DNA from: [Pasteurella] mairii
GTDB lineage: Bacteria; Pseudomonadota; Gammaproteobacteria; Enterobacterales; Pasteurellaceae
NCBI GenBank assembly: GCA_900454475.1
Contig: UGSS01000002.1
Coordinates: 853,605-917,604, forward strand
Reading direction: 5' to 3'
DNA: 64,000 nucleotides
Made by a program: the position numbers and the translations under genes. Below, piece by piece: positions 37,051 through 46,659 of the stretch (position 1 is the first letter of the stretch; each line of letters starts with the position of its first letter). The notes beneath the pieces were generated by a model, which saw only the letters and a list, made by a program, of their open reading frames with translations, was not told the DNA's origin and ran no database searches.

Positions 37051-37605
37051 CTACAAATATTGCACAAATTCGTCGAATTTAAACGGGCGGGGGGCGCGGG
37101 TGATTTTTTCTTCTGCGGTGCCGAGCATCAAGAGCGCAATGATTTTGTCATTTTCGTCGCATCCGAAGGCATTTCTCAGATCGCTGCCATCAATCCAAGG
37201 TCCAGTTATCCACACATTCGCAAAACCTTGGGCGTTGGCGGCGAGTTGAATGGCGTAGGCGGAGCAGCCAGCAGCGAGCATCTGTTCCCAAGCTGGGACT
37301 TTAGCAATAGTTTTATCGATTTTGGCAACAATTCCGATACACATTGGCGCACGTTTAACTAAATTCTCCGCTTTTTTTAACCGCTCTTCGCCTAAATTAA
37401 ATTCAATGACGGCACTTTTTAATAGCTCACCCAGTTTTTCCATGCCGACATTTTCCATTACGATAAAACGATAAGGTTGCAATTTGCCATGATCCGGTGC
37501 GTGTGAGGCGGCTTGGAAAAGTTGTTCTAATTGCGCTTTATTCGGCGCCGGCGCTGATAATTGTTTTTCTGAATGTCTTGTGGTTAAAAGTTGTAATGTA
37601 TCCAT
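37051..37605 (-). CDS. NAD(P)H nitroreductase family protein (YdjA type)
   Basis: The 184-residue flavoprotein has the minimal nitroreductase fold: N-terminal TTRHSEKQLSAPAP with FMN-binding Arg and His, ASHAPDHGKLQPYRFIVM near residue 33 and NVWITGPWIDGSDLRNAFGC near 129. YdjA-type enzymes are short, homodimeric and bind FMN; the natural substrate is unknown. In E. coli ydjA also sits next to sppA, and that neighbour relation holds here in divergent orientation. Confidence 0.9.
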   Translation of the reverse strand: MDTLQLLTTRHSEKQLSAPAPNKAQLEQLFQAASHAPDHGKLQPYRFIVMENVGMEKLGELLKSAVIEFNLGEERLKKAENLVKRAPMCIGIVAKIDKTIAKVPAWEQMLAAGCSAYAIQLAANAQGFANVWITGPWIDGSDLRNAFGCDENDKIIALLMLGTAEEKITRAPRPFKFDEFVQYL

Positions 37606-37719
37606 TTGTTATGCCTTATTATTTTATTTCTGAACTGTTGTAAAGTGCGGTGGGTTTTTCTTGCGTTTTATTATCGCCTTACCCCGTATTCTGTGGTATG
37701 GTAAAGCGTTTTTAAGTTA

Positions 37720-39618
37720 ATGAAAAGAAAATCTATGCAATTTATTCTCAAATTTGTCAAATTTTGTTGGCGGATATTAAATTTTATCCGCGATGTAGTC
37801 ATGAATCTGGTCTTTTTGCTTTTTGTCGTGCTGGGGTTAGGTTTGTTAAGTTTGGTCACCAGTTTTCAGGGAAAACCGGTCGCACAAGAGTTAAGCGGTG
37901 ATCAGGGTGCATTATGGGTCAATTTAGACGGTTATTTGCGCGATAATCGGGAAAATCCAATGTCGTGGAACAGTGCATTGAAAGAGCTAAATAATCAGCA
38001 CGTTCCGCGTCAAATTTCGACATTTGATGTGGGCTATGCGATTGCCAGTGCGGCTGAAGATGCGCGGATCAAAGGTTTGACACTGGATTTGAATTATTTT
38101 GAGGGTGGGGATTTGCCGGCGTTGGAATATGTGGGCAAAGCCATTCAATTATTTAAAGCCAGCGGTAAACCGGTGATTGCTTATGCGGATAATTACACGC
38201 AGGCGCAATATTTTTTAGCAAGTTATGCGGATGAAATTTATTTGAATACGCAAGGCAGCGTTGGTATTGAAGGGATGGCAGTAGATCAGTTGTATTTTAA
38301 ATCTTTGCTGGACAAATTCGCCATCACGCCACATATTTTCCGTGTGGGAACTTATAAATCCGCAGTAGAACCGTTTTTGCGGGATGATATGTCCGCGGAA
38401 GCCAAATCGAATTTGCAACAGTGGTTAGGCAAAATGTGGCACAATTATCAGCAACAAATCGCGGATAATCGCCAAATTCCGCTAAACAGTGTGTTGCCGA
38501 AGGCGTCACAGTATTTACAAGATTTAAAAGCCTTACAGGGCGACAGTACCGCCTATGCCAAACAACGTAAACTGGTTACGCAGACTGCCGATCGTTTTAC
38601 TTTAGACCAAAAATTGACCGCACTTTTCGGTAAAAATAGCGATGGTAGCGCAAAATTATTGCCATTTGATGACTATTTGGCAAATTTACCGGATCGTATG
38701 CACAGTGATAGTGCGAATAAAATTGCGGTGGTTAATGTGGAAGGTGCCATTATTGATGGCGAAAGCGCCGAAGAAGATGTGGGTGGTGATACCATTGCGG
38801 CATTGTTGCGCCAAGCCTATGATGATCCGCAAATTAAAGCGGTGATTTTACGAGTGAATAGTCCGGGTGGTAGCGCGTTTGCCTCTGAATTAATTCGTCA
38901 GGAAGTATCGCATTTGCAACAAGGCGGAAAACCGGTCATTGTGTCTATGGGCGGTATGGCGGCATCCGGCGGTTATTGGATTTCCAGTACCGCGGATTAT
39001 ATTGTAGCGGATAAAAATACGATTACCGGCTCCATTGGGATTTTTGCTATGGTACCGACGTTTGAAAATACCATCAAGAAAGCCGGCGTATCGGCAGATG
39101 GCGTGGCGACCACGGATTTAGTGACTCGTTCACCATTTACCCCAATTTCGGCGGTAAACAGCGAAATTATTCAGTTGGAAATTGAGAAAGGTTATGATCG
39201 TTTCTTGGATGTCGTCAGTCAAGGACGCAAAATCAGCAAGGCAGAAGTGGATCACATTGCGCAAGGGCAAGTCTGGTTAGGGGAAGATGCTTATCAACGT
39301 AAATTAGTGGATGCGATTGGCGATTTTGATGTCGCGGTGGAAAAAGCCATTGAGTTGATTAATAAAGGGCGTTCAGCAGAGGCGCAATTGCAAGATATTG
39401 GTGTAGAATGGTTAGTGGATGAAGATAATTCATTAATTTCGACGTTATTGAGGGATTTAAAACAAAGCCAGCAAAGTTGGATTAAAAATGCGGTGTTGGA
39501 ATGGACCGGTTTTCCAAAACAAGCGCAACAATTACAGCAACAGCTGGGCAAGTTAAATCAATTGAATGATCCAAAAGGACAATATCTATATTGTTTAAAT
39601 TGTGCAAATGTAAAATAA
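37720..39618 (+). CDS. sppA: signal peptide peptidase SppA (protease IV)
   Basis: SppA cleaves signal peptides left in the inner membrane. The 632-residue protein has one N-terminal membrane anchor (about residues 25-50) and two tandem S49/ClpP-like domains. The catalytic lysine is in the N-terminal domain (VGTYKSAVEPFLR near 210) and the serine in the C-terminal domain (GGMAASGGYWIS near 412). Length matches the long Gram-negative form. The ATG at 37720 is used; one five codons later (MQFILK) fits Haemophilus proteins equally. Neither has a strong ribosome site. Confidence 0.95.
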   Translation: MKRKSMQFILKFVKFCWRILNFIRDVVMNLVFLLFVVLGLGLLSLVTSFQGKPVAQELSGDQGALWVNLDGYLRDNRENPMSWNSALKELNNQHVPRQISTFDVGYAIASAAEDARIKGLTLDLNYFEGGDLPALEYVGKAIQLFKASGKPVIAYADNYTQAQYFLASYADEIYLNTQGSVGIEGMAVDQLYFKSLLDKFAITPHIFRVGTYKSAVEPFLRDDMSAEAKSNLQQWLGKMWHNYQQQIADNRQIPLNSVLPKASQYLQDLKALQGDSTAYAKQRKLVTQTADRFTLDQKLTALFGKNSDGSAKLLPFDDYLANLPDRMHSDSANKIAVVNVEGAIIDGESAEEDVGGDTIAALLRQAYDDPQIKAVILRVNSPGGSAFASELIRQEVSHLQQGGKPVIVSMGGMAASGGYWISSTADYIVADKNTITGSIGIFAMVPTFENTIKKAGVSADGVATTDLVTRSPFTPISAVNSEIIQLEIEKGYDRFLDVVSQGRKISKAEVDHIAQGQVWLGEDAYQRKLVDAIGDFDVAVEKAIELINKGRSAEAQLQDIGVEWLVDEDNSLISTLLRDLKQSQQSWIKNAVLEWTGFPKQAQQLQQQLGKLNQLNDPKGQYLYCLNCANVK

Positions 39619-39647
39619 TTTGTACAGTATTTTAAATAAAAGTTGAC

Positions 39648-39684
39648 AGACCGCATTTTTATCACAAAGTGCGGTCTTTTTTTC
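39648..39684 (+). terminator. terminator after sppA
   Basis: AGACCGCA (39648-39655) pairs with TGCGGTCT (39670-39677) and is followed by a run of seven T. The right arm contains a uptake signal (AAGTGCGGT). Confidence 0.85.
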
Positions 39685-39765
39685 GCCAAAATTCAGTAAA
39701 AAAGCACCGCACTTATTAAAAATATTGAAATTTTAAAATAAAGGTTGAAGTTATGGGGATTGTGG

Positions 39766-39806
39766 TGTAATGTATTCATTACATTTTATGTATTTATAAA
39801 TTTACA
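39766..39806 (+). promoter_or_regulatory. two TyrR-like boxes upstream of aroG
   Basis: TGTAATGTATTCATTACA (39766-39783) and TGTATTTATAAATTTACA (39789-39806) both resemble the TyrR consensus TGTAAA-N6-TTTACA, the first off by one base in each half, the second with a perfect right half. They are five bases apart and end 14 bases before the aroG ATG. This fits repression of aroG by TyrR with aromatic amino acids. Confidence 0.7.
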
Positions 39807-39820
39807 ATAGAGAGTATTCC

Positions 39821-40885
39821 ATGAACCATGTAAACCACAAAGACAGTATCCATAACGTCAATATCGTGAATGAAAAAGTATTGATCACGCCTAAAGAGTT
39901 AAAAGAAAAATTGCCGCTTCCTGCTGCGTTACGTAGCCAAATTGAAAAATCTCGTCAAGAAATTGCCGATATTATTCATAAAAAAGATCCACGTTTGTTG
40001 GTGGTTATCGGTCCTTGCTCGATTCATGATCCACTTGCTGCCATTGAATATGCGCAACAATTAAAAGTCTTATCTGACGAATTAAAAGATCAACTTTATA
40101 TTGTCATGCGGGTGTATTTTGAAAAACCGAGAACCACTGTCGGTTGGAAAGGATTAATTAACGACCCGAAAATTGATGGAACCTTTGATGTTGAGCATGG
40201 TTTGCATATTTCTCGCCAATTATTGTTGGAATTATCCGAATTAGGTTTACCGTTGGCGACTGAAGCGCTTGATCCGATTACGCCGCAATATATGGCAGAC
40301 TTATTCAGTTGGTCGGCGATCGGTGCGCGTACTACGGAATCGCAAACTCACCGCGAATTAGCCTCCGGTTTATCCATGGCGGTAGGGTTTAAAAACGGTA
40401 CGGACGGTAGTTTGGCAACTGCGATTAACGCCATGAAAGCGGCGTCGATGGGGCATAGTTTTATTGGGATTAACCAACAAGGACAAGTGAATTTATTGCA
40501 TACTGCCGGTAATCCGAATGGTCATGTGATTTTACGTGGTGGCAAAAAACCGAATTATGCGGCGGAGTTTGTGCAACAATGCGAAGAAGAATTGACCAAA
40601 GCGGGCTTGGAAAGTGCGATTATGATTGACTGTAGCCATGGTAATTCCAATAAAGATTATCGTCGTCAACCGATCGTGGCGGAAGATGCGGTGCAGCAAA
40701 TTGTAAATGGCAATCGTTCTATTGTGGGATTGATGTTAGAAAGTAACTTAAATGCGGGTAATCAAAGCGCGGAACAGCCGGTTTGTGATATGAAATATGG
40801 GGTTTCAATCACAGATGCGTGCATTGATTGGCAGACAACGGAACAATTATTGCGTAAAATAAGCGACGAGTTAAAAAAGAAATAA
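39821..40885 (+). CDS. aroG: 3-deoxy-7-phosphoheptulonate synthase (class I)
   Basis: The enzyme joins phosphoenolpyruvate and erythrose 4-phosphate to DAHP, the first step of the shikimate pathway. The 354-residue protein has IGPCSIHDP near residue 67, MRVYFEKPRTTVGWKGLINDP near 96, GARTTESQTHRELASGL near 168 and MIDCSHGNSNKD near 267 with metal-binding Cys, His and acidic residues. This is the class I alpha type of E. coli AroG/F/H; which feedback type cannot be told by eye. It is followed by tyrA after 9 bases, as aroF-tyrA in E. coli, so the pair may be tyrosine-controlled. Confidence 0.95.
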   Translation: MNHVNHKDSIHNVNIVNEKVLITPKELKEKLPLPAALRSQIEKSRQEIADIIHKKDPRLLVVIGPCSIHDPLAAIEYAQQLKVLSDELKDQLYIVMRVYFEKPRTTVGWKGLINDPKIDGTFDVEHGLHISRQLLLELSELGLPLATEALDPITPQYMADLFSWSAIGARTTESQTHRELASGLSMAVGFKNGTDGSLATAINAMKAASMGHSFIGINQQGQVNLLHTAGNPNGHVILRGGKKPNYAAEFVQQCEEELTKAGLESAIMIDCSHGNSNKDYRRQPIVAEDAVQQIVNGNRSIVGLMLESNLNAGNQSAEQPVCDMKYGVSITDACIDWQTTEQLLRKISDELKKK

Positions 40886-40894
40886 GGTGATGTT

Positions 40895-42013
40895 GTGGAC
40901 GCATTAAACGAACTTCGAAATGAGATTGACAAGCTGGATCGTGAATTATTGAATTTGTTTGCGAAACGTTTGGAATTGGTAAAACAAGTTGGGGAAGTGA
41001 AACACCAATATGGATTGCCGATTTATGTGCCGGAACGCGAAAATGCGATGTTGCAAGCCCGTCGTCAGGAAGCGGAAAAGATGGGCGTGCCGGCAGATTT
41101 GATTGAAGATGTGTTGCGTCGTTTAATGCGTGAATCTTATTCTAGAGAGCATCATTTAGGTTTTAAAACGGTAAATGAAGCGATTAAGAAAATCATGATT
41201 GTGGGCGGAAAGGGGAAATTAGGCTCGCTATTTTCCCGTTATCTTAGCGCATCAGGTTATAACGTCACAGCTCTCGATCGTGATGACTGGAATCAGGCGG
41301 AAGCCATCTTATCCGGGGCGGATGTAGTGATCGTTTCTGTTCCTATCGATCAAACTTTGCAAACCATTGAACGCCTTGCTCCATATTTATCGGAGCAAAC
41401 CTTACTTGCAGATTTAACCTCAGTTAAACGGGCGCCATTGGCAAAAATGTTGGAAGTGCATCAGGGGCCTGTATTAGGATTACACCCAATGTTTGGACCG
41501 GATATTGCCAGCATGGCGAAGCAAGTGGTGGTGCGTTGTGACGGGCGTTATCCGGAACAATATCAATGGCTTTTGGCACAAATGCAAATTTGGGGCGCCA
41601 AAATTTACCAAGTGGCAGCAGAAGATCATGATCAAAGCATGACCTATATTCAAGCCTTGCGCCATTTCGCCACTTTTACCAGCGGATTGCACCTTTCTAA
41701 ACAACCGGTGCAATTATCGCAACTGCTGGCGCTATCTTCGCCGATTTACCGCTTGGAATTGGCAATGATCGGTCGTTTGTTTGCCCAAGATGCGGCATTA
41801 TATGCGGACATCATCATGGACAAACCGGAAAATTTAGCGGTGATAAAAAGCCTAAAACAAAGCTATGAAGAAAGTTTAGCCTTTTTTGAACAAGGCGATA
41901 GACAAGGTTTTATCGACTGTTTCAATCAAGTTCACGCTTGGTTCGGCGAATATTCTGAACAATTCTTAAAAGAAAGCCGCCAATTGCTGCAACAAGCCAA
42001 TGACGGGCGTTAA
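40895..42013 (+). CDS. tyrA: chorismate mutase / prephenate dehydrogenase
   Basis: TyrA converts chorismate to prephenate and then to 4-hydroxyphenylpyruvate for tyrosine. The 372-residue fusion has an AroQ chorismate mutase domain (residues 1-90: [23 protein letters not shown]) and a prephenate dehydrogenase domain with the nucleotide loop [18 protein letters not shown] near residue 104 and GLHPMFGPD near 195. The start is GTG behind AAGGTGAT. The 3' end and following bases are duplicated in decayed form at 14345-14528. A convergent terminator is shared with metE. Confidence 0.97.
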   Translation: MDALNELRNEIDKLDRELLNLFAKRLELVKQVGEVKHQYGLPIYVPERENAMLQARRQEAEKMGVPADLIEDVLRRLMRESYSREHHLGFKTVNEAIKKIMIVGGKGKLGSLFSRYLSASGYNVTALDRDDWNQAEAILSGADVVIVSVPIDQTLQTIERLAPYLSEQTLLADLTSVKRAPLAKMLEVHQGPVLGLHPMFGPDIASMAKQVVVRCDGRYPEQYQWLLAQMQIWGAKIYQVAAEDHDQSMTYIQALRHFATFTSGLHLSKQPVQLSQLLALSSPIYRLELAMIGRLFAQDAALYADIIMDKPENLAVIKSLKQSYEESLAFFEQGDRQGFIDCFNQVHAWFGEYSEQFLKESRQLLQQANDGR

Positions 42014-42029
42014 TTAGGTTTAGAAAAGT

Positions 42030-42082
42030 GCGGTAGAAATTTAAGAGGTTTTATCATTGAAATCCTTTTAACATTCTACCGC
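42030..42082. terminator. bidirectional hairpin between tyrA and metE
   Basis: GCGGTAGAA (42030-42038, part of a uptake signal) pairs with TTCTACCGC (42074-42082). The loop is 35 bases and pyrimidine-rich on both outer sides. It separates the convergent genes tyrA and metE. Confidence 0.6.
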
Positions 42083-42094
42083 TTATTTATTCAA

Positions 42095-44366
42095 TTACGC
42101 GAGTTCTGCACGTAATTTTTTGGTCACGTTAACCATCACTTTTAATTGTTCGATTGTTTCTTTCCAGCCGCGGGTTTTTAAACCGCAATCTGGGTTGACC
42201 CATAGGCGTTCTTTGGGAACTACATTAAGCGCTTTGCGCAATAAATGTTCGATTTCTTCTGCTTTTGGCACCCGTGGGCTGTGAATATCGTAAACACCCG
42301 GTCCGATATCATTCGGATAGTTAAAATCGGCAAATGCGGTTAATAATTCCATATCAGAGCGAGAGGTTTCAATGGTGATCACATCTGCATCCAGCCCCGC
42401 GATTGCCGGTAAAATATCGTTAAATTCGGAATAACACATATGGGTATGGATTTGTGTATCATCTTGCACACCCATGTAGCTTAAACGGAAAGCTTCGCCA
42501 GCCCATTGTAAGTAATTATCCCAATCCGCCCGTTTTAACGGTAATCCTTCGCGAATGGCTGGTTCGTCAATTTGAATGACTTTAATGCCTGCCGCTTCTA
42601 AATCCAATACTTCGTCAGACAATGCCACGCCGATTTGTTTACACACGGTGGCGCGCGGAATATCGTTACGCACAAATGACCATTGTAAAATCGTGACCGG
42701 TCCTGTCAGCATCCCTTTCATCACTTTGTTTGTTAGGCTTTGCGCATAGGTTGACCAACGCACGGTCATCGCTTCCGGACGGACGACATCCCCATAAATC
42801 ACCGGCGGTTTCACGCAACGCGAACCATAACTTTGCACCCAACCGAATTTGGTAAAGGCAAAACCGTCGAGTAATTCGCCGAAATATTCCACCATGTCGT
42901 TGCGTTCCGCTTCACCATGTACTAACACATCCAAATCCAATTCTTCTTGGCGACGCACGACATATTCAATTTCTTTTTTCATTGCTGCTTCATAATCTTC
43001 CAACGACAACGTGCCTTTTTTGAAGCTGGCGCGCTTGGCGGATTTCACTGGTTTGCGGGAAAGAACCGATATTGGTGGTTGGCAATAACGGTAAATTTAA
43101 CCAAGCATTTTGTTTGGCGATACGTTCGGCAAATGGCGATTGACGCTTATCAGCATCTTTTGGCAAATTGGCAAGGCGTTGCGCCACTTCTGGGCGATGA
43201 ATTTCTTTACTGTTTGCACGCGCATCCGCCGCTGCTTGACTGTCGTCTAATTCCGCTTGAACTGCAACGCGCCCTTGTTCAAGTGCGGTCTTAATTTGGC
43301 GTAATTCTTGAATTTTTTGCAAACTAAAGGCGAGCCAACGGTACAGTTCTGGTTTATTGGCTTGTAATTGTGTTTCAACCGATAAATCATAAGGGGTATG
43401 TAGCAATGAGCAGCTTGGCGCAATCCATAAACGATCGCCGAGTTTTGCTTTTAAAGGCTCAACCACATCCAATACCGCATTTAAATTCGCGCGCCAAATA
43501 TTGCGCCCATCAATGACCCCGACGGAAAGCACCTTGTCATAATCTTCAAAGGCTGCCAATTGTTCCGGCGCGCGCACTAAATCAATGTGCAAACCTGCAA
43601 CCGGTAAATTTTTCAGCAAATCCGCATATGGCGCTACTGAACCGAAATAGGTGGCAAGCAATAATTTTGCCGGTACGTTTTTTGCAAGTGTTGCATAAAC
43701 GGTGTTATAGGCTTCGACCCATTGCACCGGTAAATCTACTGCTAGCGCCGGTTCATCAATTTGAATCCATTCCACCCCTTCGGCAGCAAGAGCGGTCAAA
43801 ATTTCTACATAAACCGGCACTAATTGATTTAACAGCTCAAAACGGTCAAAACTGGCGCCTTTTTCTTTACTTAACCAAAGGAATGTCAATGGACCGACAA
43901 TGGTAGGTTTCGCTTTGAAACCAAGGGCTTTAGCTTCGCGGATTTGTTGAACATAGTGCGCCGGATTGGCTTTAAATTGCGTATTTTTATGTAATTCCGG
44001 TACTAAATAATGATAGTTTGTATCAAACCATTTGGTCATTTCGATGGCAAATTGATCTTTATTACCGCGCGCCAATTGGAAATATTGATCCAGCGTTAAA
44101 TGTTGGCTATCGAAACCAAAACGCGCGGGGATGGCGCCGGTGGCGACTTGTAAATCTAAAATATGATCGTAGAAGGTAAAATCTGCGACCGCAACGTAAT
44201 CCGCTTGTGCATTAGCTTGATGTTTCCAGTTAATTTCGCGTAACGCCTTGGCAATATCTACTAAATCTTGTTCGCCAATTTCGCCACGCCAATAACGCTC
44301 TTGGGCAAATTTTAATTCACGTTTGGCGCCTACACGCGGAAATCCGGATAAGTGGAATGTTGTCAT
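42095..44366 (-). pseudogene. metE: metE, cobalamin-independent methionine synthase, single frameshift
   Basis: MetE transfers a methyl group from methyltetrahydrofolate to homocysteine. The gene is complete in length (about 757 codons) but split into two frames, 44366-42990 and 43048-42095. The N-terminal part begins [21 protein letters not shown]. The C-terminal part holds the zinc ligands ([11 protein letters not shown], and Cys in [11 protein letters not shown]). The frame breaks in GCGCGC at 43029-43034: [15 protein letters not shown] is followed by wrong-frame residues. Restoring one GC dinucleotide would give [13 protein letters not shown], which fits the family. It is either a true recent mutation or a base-calling error; everything else looks intact. 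Confidence 0.88.
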
Positions 44367-44407
44367 ACTGAACTCCTTTTTGCATTTAAGATTGAATTGG
44401 GTTATTT

Positions 44408-44423
44408 AGACGTCTAAACGTCC
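44408..44423 (-). promoter_or_regulatory. tandem MetJ boxes upstream of metE
   Basis: AGACGTCT followed directly by AAACGTCC are two adjacent eight-base met boxes (consensus AGACGTCT, the first exact). They lie 42 bases before the metE ATG in the metE-metR intergenic region. MetJ with S-adenosylmethionine would bind here and repress metE and possibly metR. The site is intact although metE is broken. Confidence 0.85.
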
Positions 44424-44591
44424 AGTTGCAATCATCATGCCGAAAGTCAGGTCATTATGCAATCTCATATTTTTCACATTTTTCATGAATAAAATTAATA
44501 ATTAGAGATTGTTCTTGATTTCATTAGAAGTGCGGTCATTTTTTTTATATAATTTTGCTCATTGTTTTTTCTTTTTTTATGAACAATTTTA

Positions 44592-45518
44592 ATGAAACCG
44601 ATTTTTCTAGAGTTAAGACATTTAAAAACCTTATTGGCATTAAAAGAAACCGGCAGTGTTTCGCTTGCCGCCAAACGGGTTTATCTCACCCAATCCGCCT
44701 TATCTCATCAAATAAAACTACTTGAAGATCAATATGGATTGCCTCTATTTGAACGTAAAACGCAACCCTTGCGTTTTACTGCTGCGGGCGATCGTTTGGT
44801 ACAGCTTGCTAATCAAATTTTACCAAAAGTTATCGAAGCAGAGCGGGATTTAGCGCGGGTAAAAGAGGGCGAAGCAGGGGAGTTACGTATTGCGGTGGAG
44901 TGTCATACTTGTTTTGATTGGTTGATGCCGGCAATGGACAGTTTTCGTCAACATTGGCCTTTAGTGGAATTGGATATTGTCTCTGGATTTCATACGGACA
45001 CCGTTGGATTATTGCTTACTCATCGCGCCGATTGGGCGGTCGTTTCCGAAGTGGAAGAAACGCCAGGTATTGTGCATCAACCCTTGTTTTCCTATGAAAT
45101 GGTCGGGCTTTGTGCCAAAGATCATCCGTTGGCGAACAAAGAAATTTGGCAAGCAGAAGATTTTGCCAATCAAACCCTGATTACTTATCCGGTACCGGAT
45201 GATATGTTGGATTTATTACGCAAAGTGTTGCATCCGCAAGGTATCAATCCAACCCGCCGCACCAGCGAACTTACAATTGCAATAATCCAATTGGTCGCCA
45301 GCAAACGAGGCGTTGCTGCTTTACCATTTTGGGCGGCAAAACCCTATTTGGATCGCGGTTATATTGTGGCGCGAAAAATTACGGAAGACGGGTTATACAG
45401 CAATTTATATGCCGCCCGTCGAGAAAGTGACAACGCCTCTTATTTTGATGATTTCTATGAAACCGTAAAATCGCAAAGTTTCTCCACTTTGCCCGGCTTA
45501 TTGGTATTAGAGGAATAA
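44592..45518 (+). CDS. metR: MetR, LysR-type regulator of methionine genes
   Basis: The 308-residue regulator has the LysR helix-turn-helix at residues 20-45 (GSVSLAAKRVYLTQSALSHQIKLLE) and a ligand domain (about 90-300) with GELRIAVECHTCFDWL and GFHTDTVGLL, typical of MetR, which senses homocysteine. It is divergent from metE, the classical arrangement. It probably activates metE and other methionine genes. Its stop is followed after one base by azlC, suggesting one transcript. Confidence 0.94.
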   Translation: MKPIFLELRHLKTLLALKETGSVSLAAKRVYLTQSALSHQIKLLEDQYGLPLFERKTQPLRFTAAGDRLVQLANQILPKVIEAERDLARVKEGEAGELRIAVECHTCFDWLMPAMDSFRQHWPLVELDIVSGFHTDTVGLLLTHRADWAVVSEVEETPGIVHQPLFSYEMVGLCAKDHPLANKEIWQAEDFANQTLITYPVPDDMLDLLRKVLHPQGINPTRRTSELTIAIIQLVASKRGVAALPFWAAKPYLDRGYIVARKITEDGLYSNLYAARRESDNASYFDDFYETVKSQSFSTLPGLLVLEE

Positions 45519-45519
45519 T

Positions 45520-46254
45520 ATGTCGGATATAAAACAGACAAGCCCGATTTGGACTGCGGCGAAAGCAGCGTTCCCTTATTCGATGCCGATGATGATCGGT
45601 TTTTTATTTTTAGGTATTGCTTACGGATTGTATATGAAGGCGCTGGGCTTTGGCGTATGGTATCCGTTGGTGATGGCTGCATTGATTTACGCCGGATCGG
45701 TAGAATTTATCGTCGCCGGATCCTTAGTATTGGCATTTGCTCCCTTGCAAGTCTTTTTGATTACCTTAATGGTGAGCGGACGTCAAATCTTTTATGGTAT
45801 TTCTATGCTGGAAAAATACGGTGCGCAAAATGGAAAAAAACGCTGGTATATGATCAGCGCCATGGTGGATGAAAGTTTTTCTTTAAATTATATGGCAAAA
45901 ATCCCACCGCACTTAGATAAAGGTTGGTATATGTTTTTTGTCACCCTGTATTTACATTGTTATTGGGTTTTAGGCGCGGTGTTGGGCAACCTTTTTGGCA
46001 ATTTACCCTTGGATTTAAAAGGCGTGGAGTTTGCCATGACTGCGTTGTTTTTGATTATTTTTGCTGAAAACTGGATGAAAGAAAAAAATCACGAAAGTTC
46101 CTTATTAGGGTTGGGGTTGGCGCTGGTTTGTTTATTGCTGGTTGGTAAAGAAAACTTCCTGATCCCAACATTAATCGGCATTTGGGGAATCTTAACCTTG
46201 CGTCGCCCTAAATTGGCGGCAAAATTACAACGTATTGAGCAGATTGAAGGATAG
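45520..46254 (+). CDS. azlC: AzlC family branched-chain amino acid exporter, large subunit
   Basis: The 244-residue inner-membrane protein has about six or seven helices. It carries the AzlC start PYSMPMMIGFLFLGIAYGLYMKALGF and the segment MAALIYAGSVEFIVAGSL near residue 52. With AzlD it forms an exporter for valine-type amino acids; the related YgaZH and BrnFE also export methionine. The gene begins one base after metR and azlD follows after 6 bases. Co-transcription with a methionine regulator hints at methionine as substrate, which is inference. Confidence 0.9.
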   Translation: MSDIKQTSPIWTAAKAAFPYSMPMMIGFLFLGIAYGLYMKALGFGVWYPLVMAALIYAGSVEFIVAGSLVLAFAPLQVFLITLMVSGRQIFYGISMLEKYGAQNGKKRWYMISAMVDESFSLNYMAKIPPHLDKGWYMFFVTLYLHCYWVLGAVLGNLFGNLPLDLKGVEFAMTALFLIIFAENWMKEKNHESSLLGLGLALVCLLLVGKENFLIPTLIGIWGILTLRRPKLAAKLQRIEQIEG

Positions 46255-46260
46255 GCAATA

Positions 46261-46590
46261 ATGACACTTTTAGAACAAATAATGACTATCGCAGTGGCGG
46301 TGGGCGCAGTACAATTATCGCGTTTATTTCCTTTTTGGGTATTTCCAGCAAATCGCCCCATTCCCGAATATATTCGTTATTTAGGCAAAGTGCTGCCGGC
46401 AGCAATGTTTGGTATGTTGGTGATTTATTGTTATAAAAATATTGATCTCACCGGCGGTTATTTCGGTTTGCCGGATTTTATTGCCGGATTTGTGGTATTA
46501 GTACTGCATTTTTGGCAGAAAAATATGTTTTTATCCATGATCGTCGGTACTGGGTTATATATGTTTTTGGTGCAACAAGTATTTGTTTAA
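46261..46590 (+). CDS. azlD: AzlD family exporter subunit
   Basis: The 109-residue protein has three or four membrane helices, with the family stretch LSRLFPFWVFPANRPIPEYIRYLGKVLPAAMFGMLVIYC. It is the small partner of AzlC. Length is usual. The operon metR-azlC-azlD ends at a uptake-signal terminator (46611-46639) shared with dld. Confidence 0.88.
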   Translation: MTLLEQIMTIAVAVGAVQLSRLFPFWVFPANRPIPEYIRYLGKVLPAAMFGMLVIYCYKNIDLTGGYFGLPDFIAGFVVLVLHFWQKNMFLSMIVGTGLYMFLVQQVFV

Positions 46591-46610
46591 ATAACTCAAA
46601 ACGGAAGTCG

Positions 46611-46639
46611 AAAAGTGTGGCGAAAATCACCGCACTTTT
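46611..46639. terminator. bidirectional uptake-signal terminator
   Basis: AAAAGTGTGG (46611-46620) pairs with CCGCACTTTT (46630-46639), one G-T-type mismatch, 9-base loop, followed by TTTATT. It ends azlD and, on the other strand, dld. Confidence 0.7.
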
Positions 46640-46659
46640 TATTATTAACACCGAAATAT

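Noticed and set aside
42947..43294. Plus-strand open frame of 115 codons across the metE frameshift
   Set aside because: It is the antisense of conserved metE sequence, with no ribosome site and no recognisable family.
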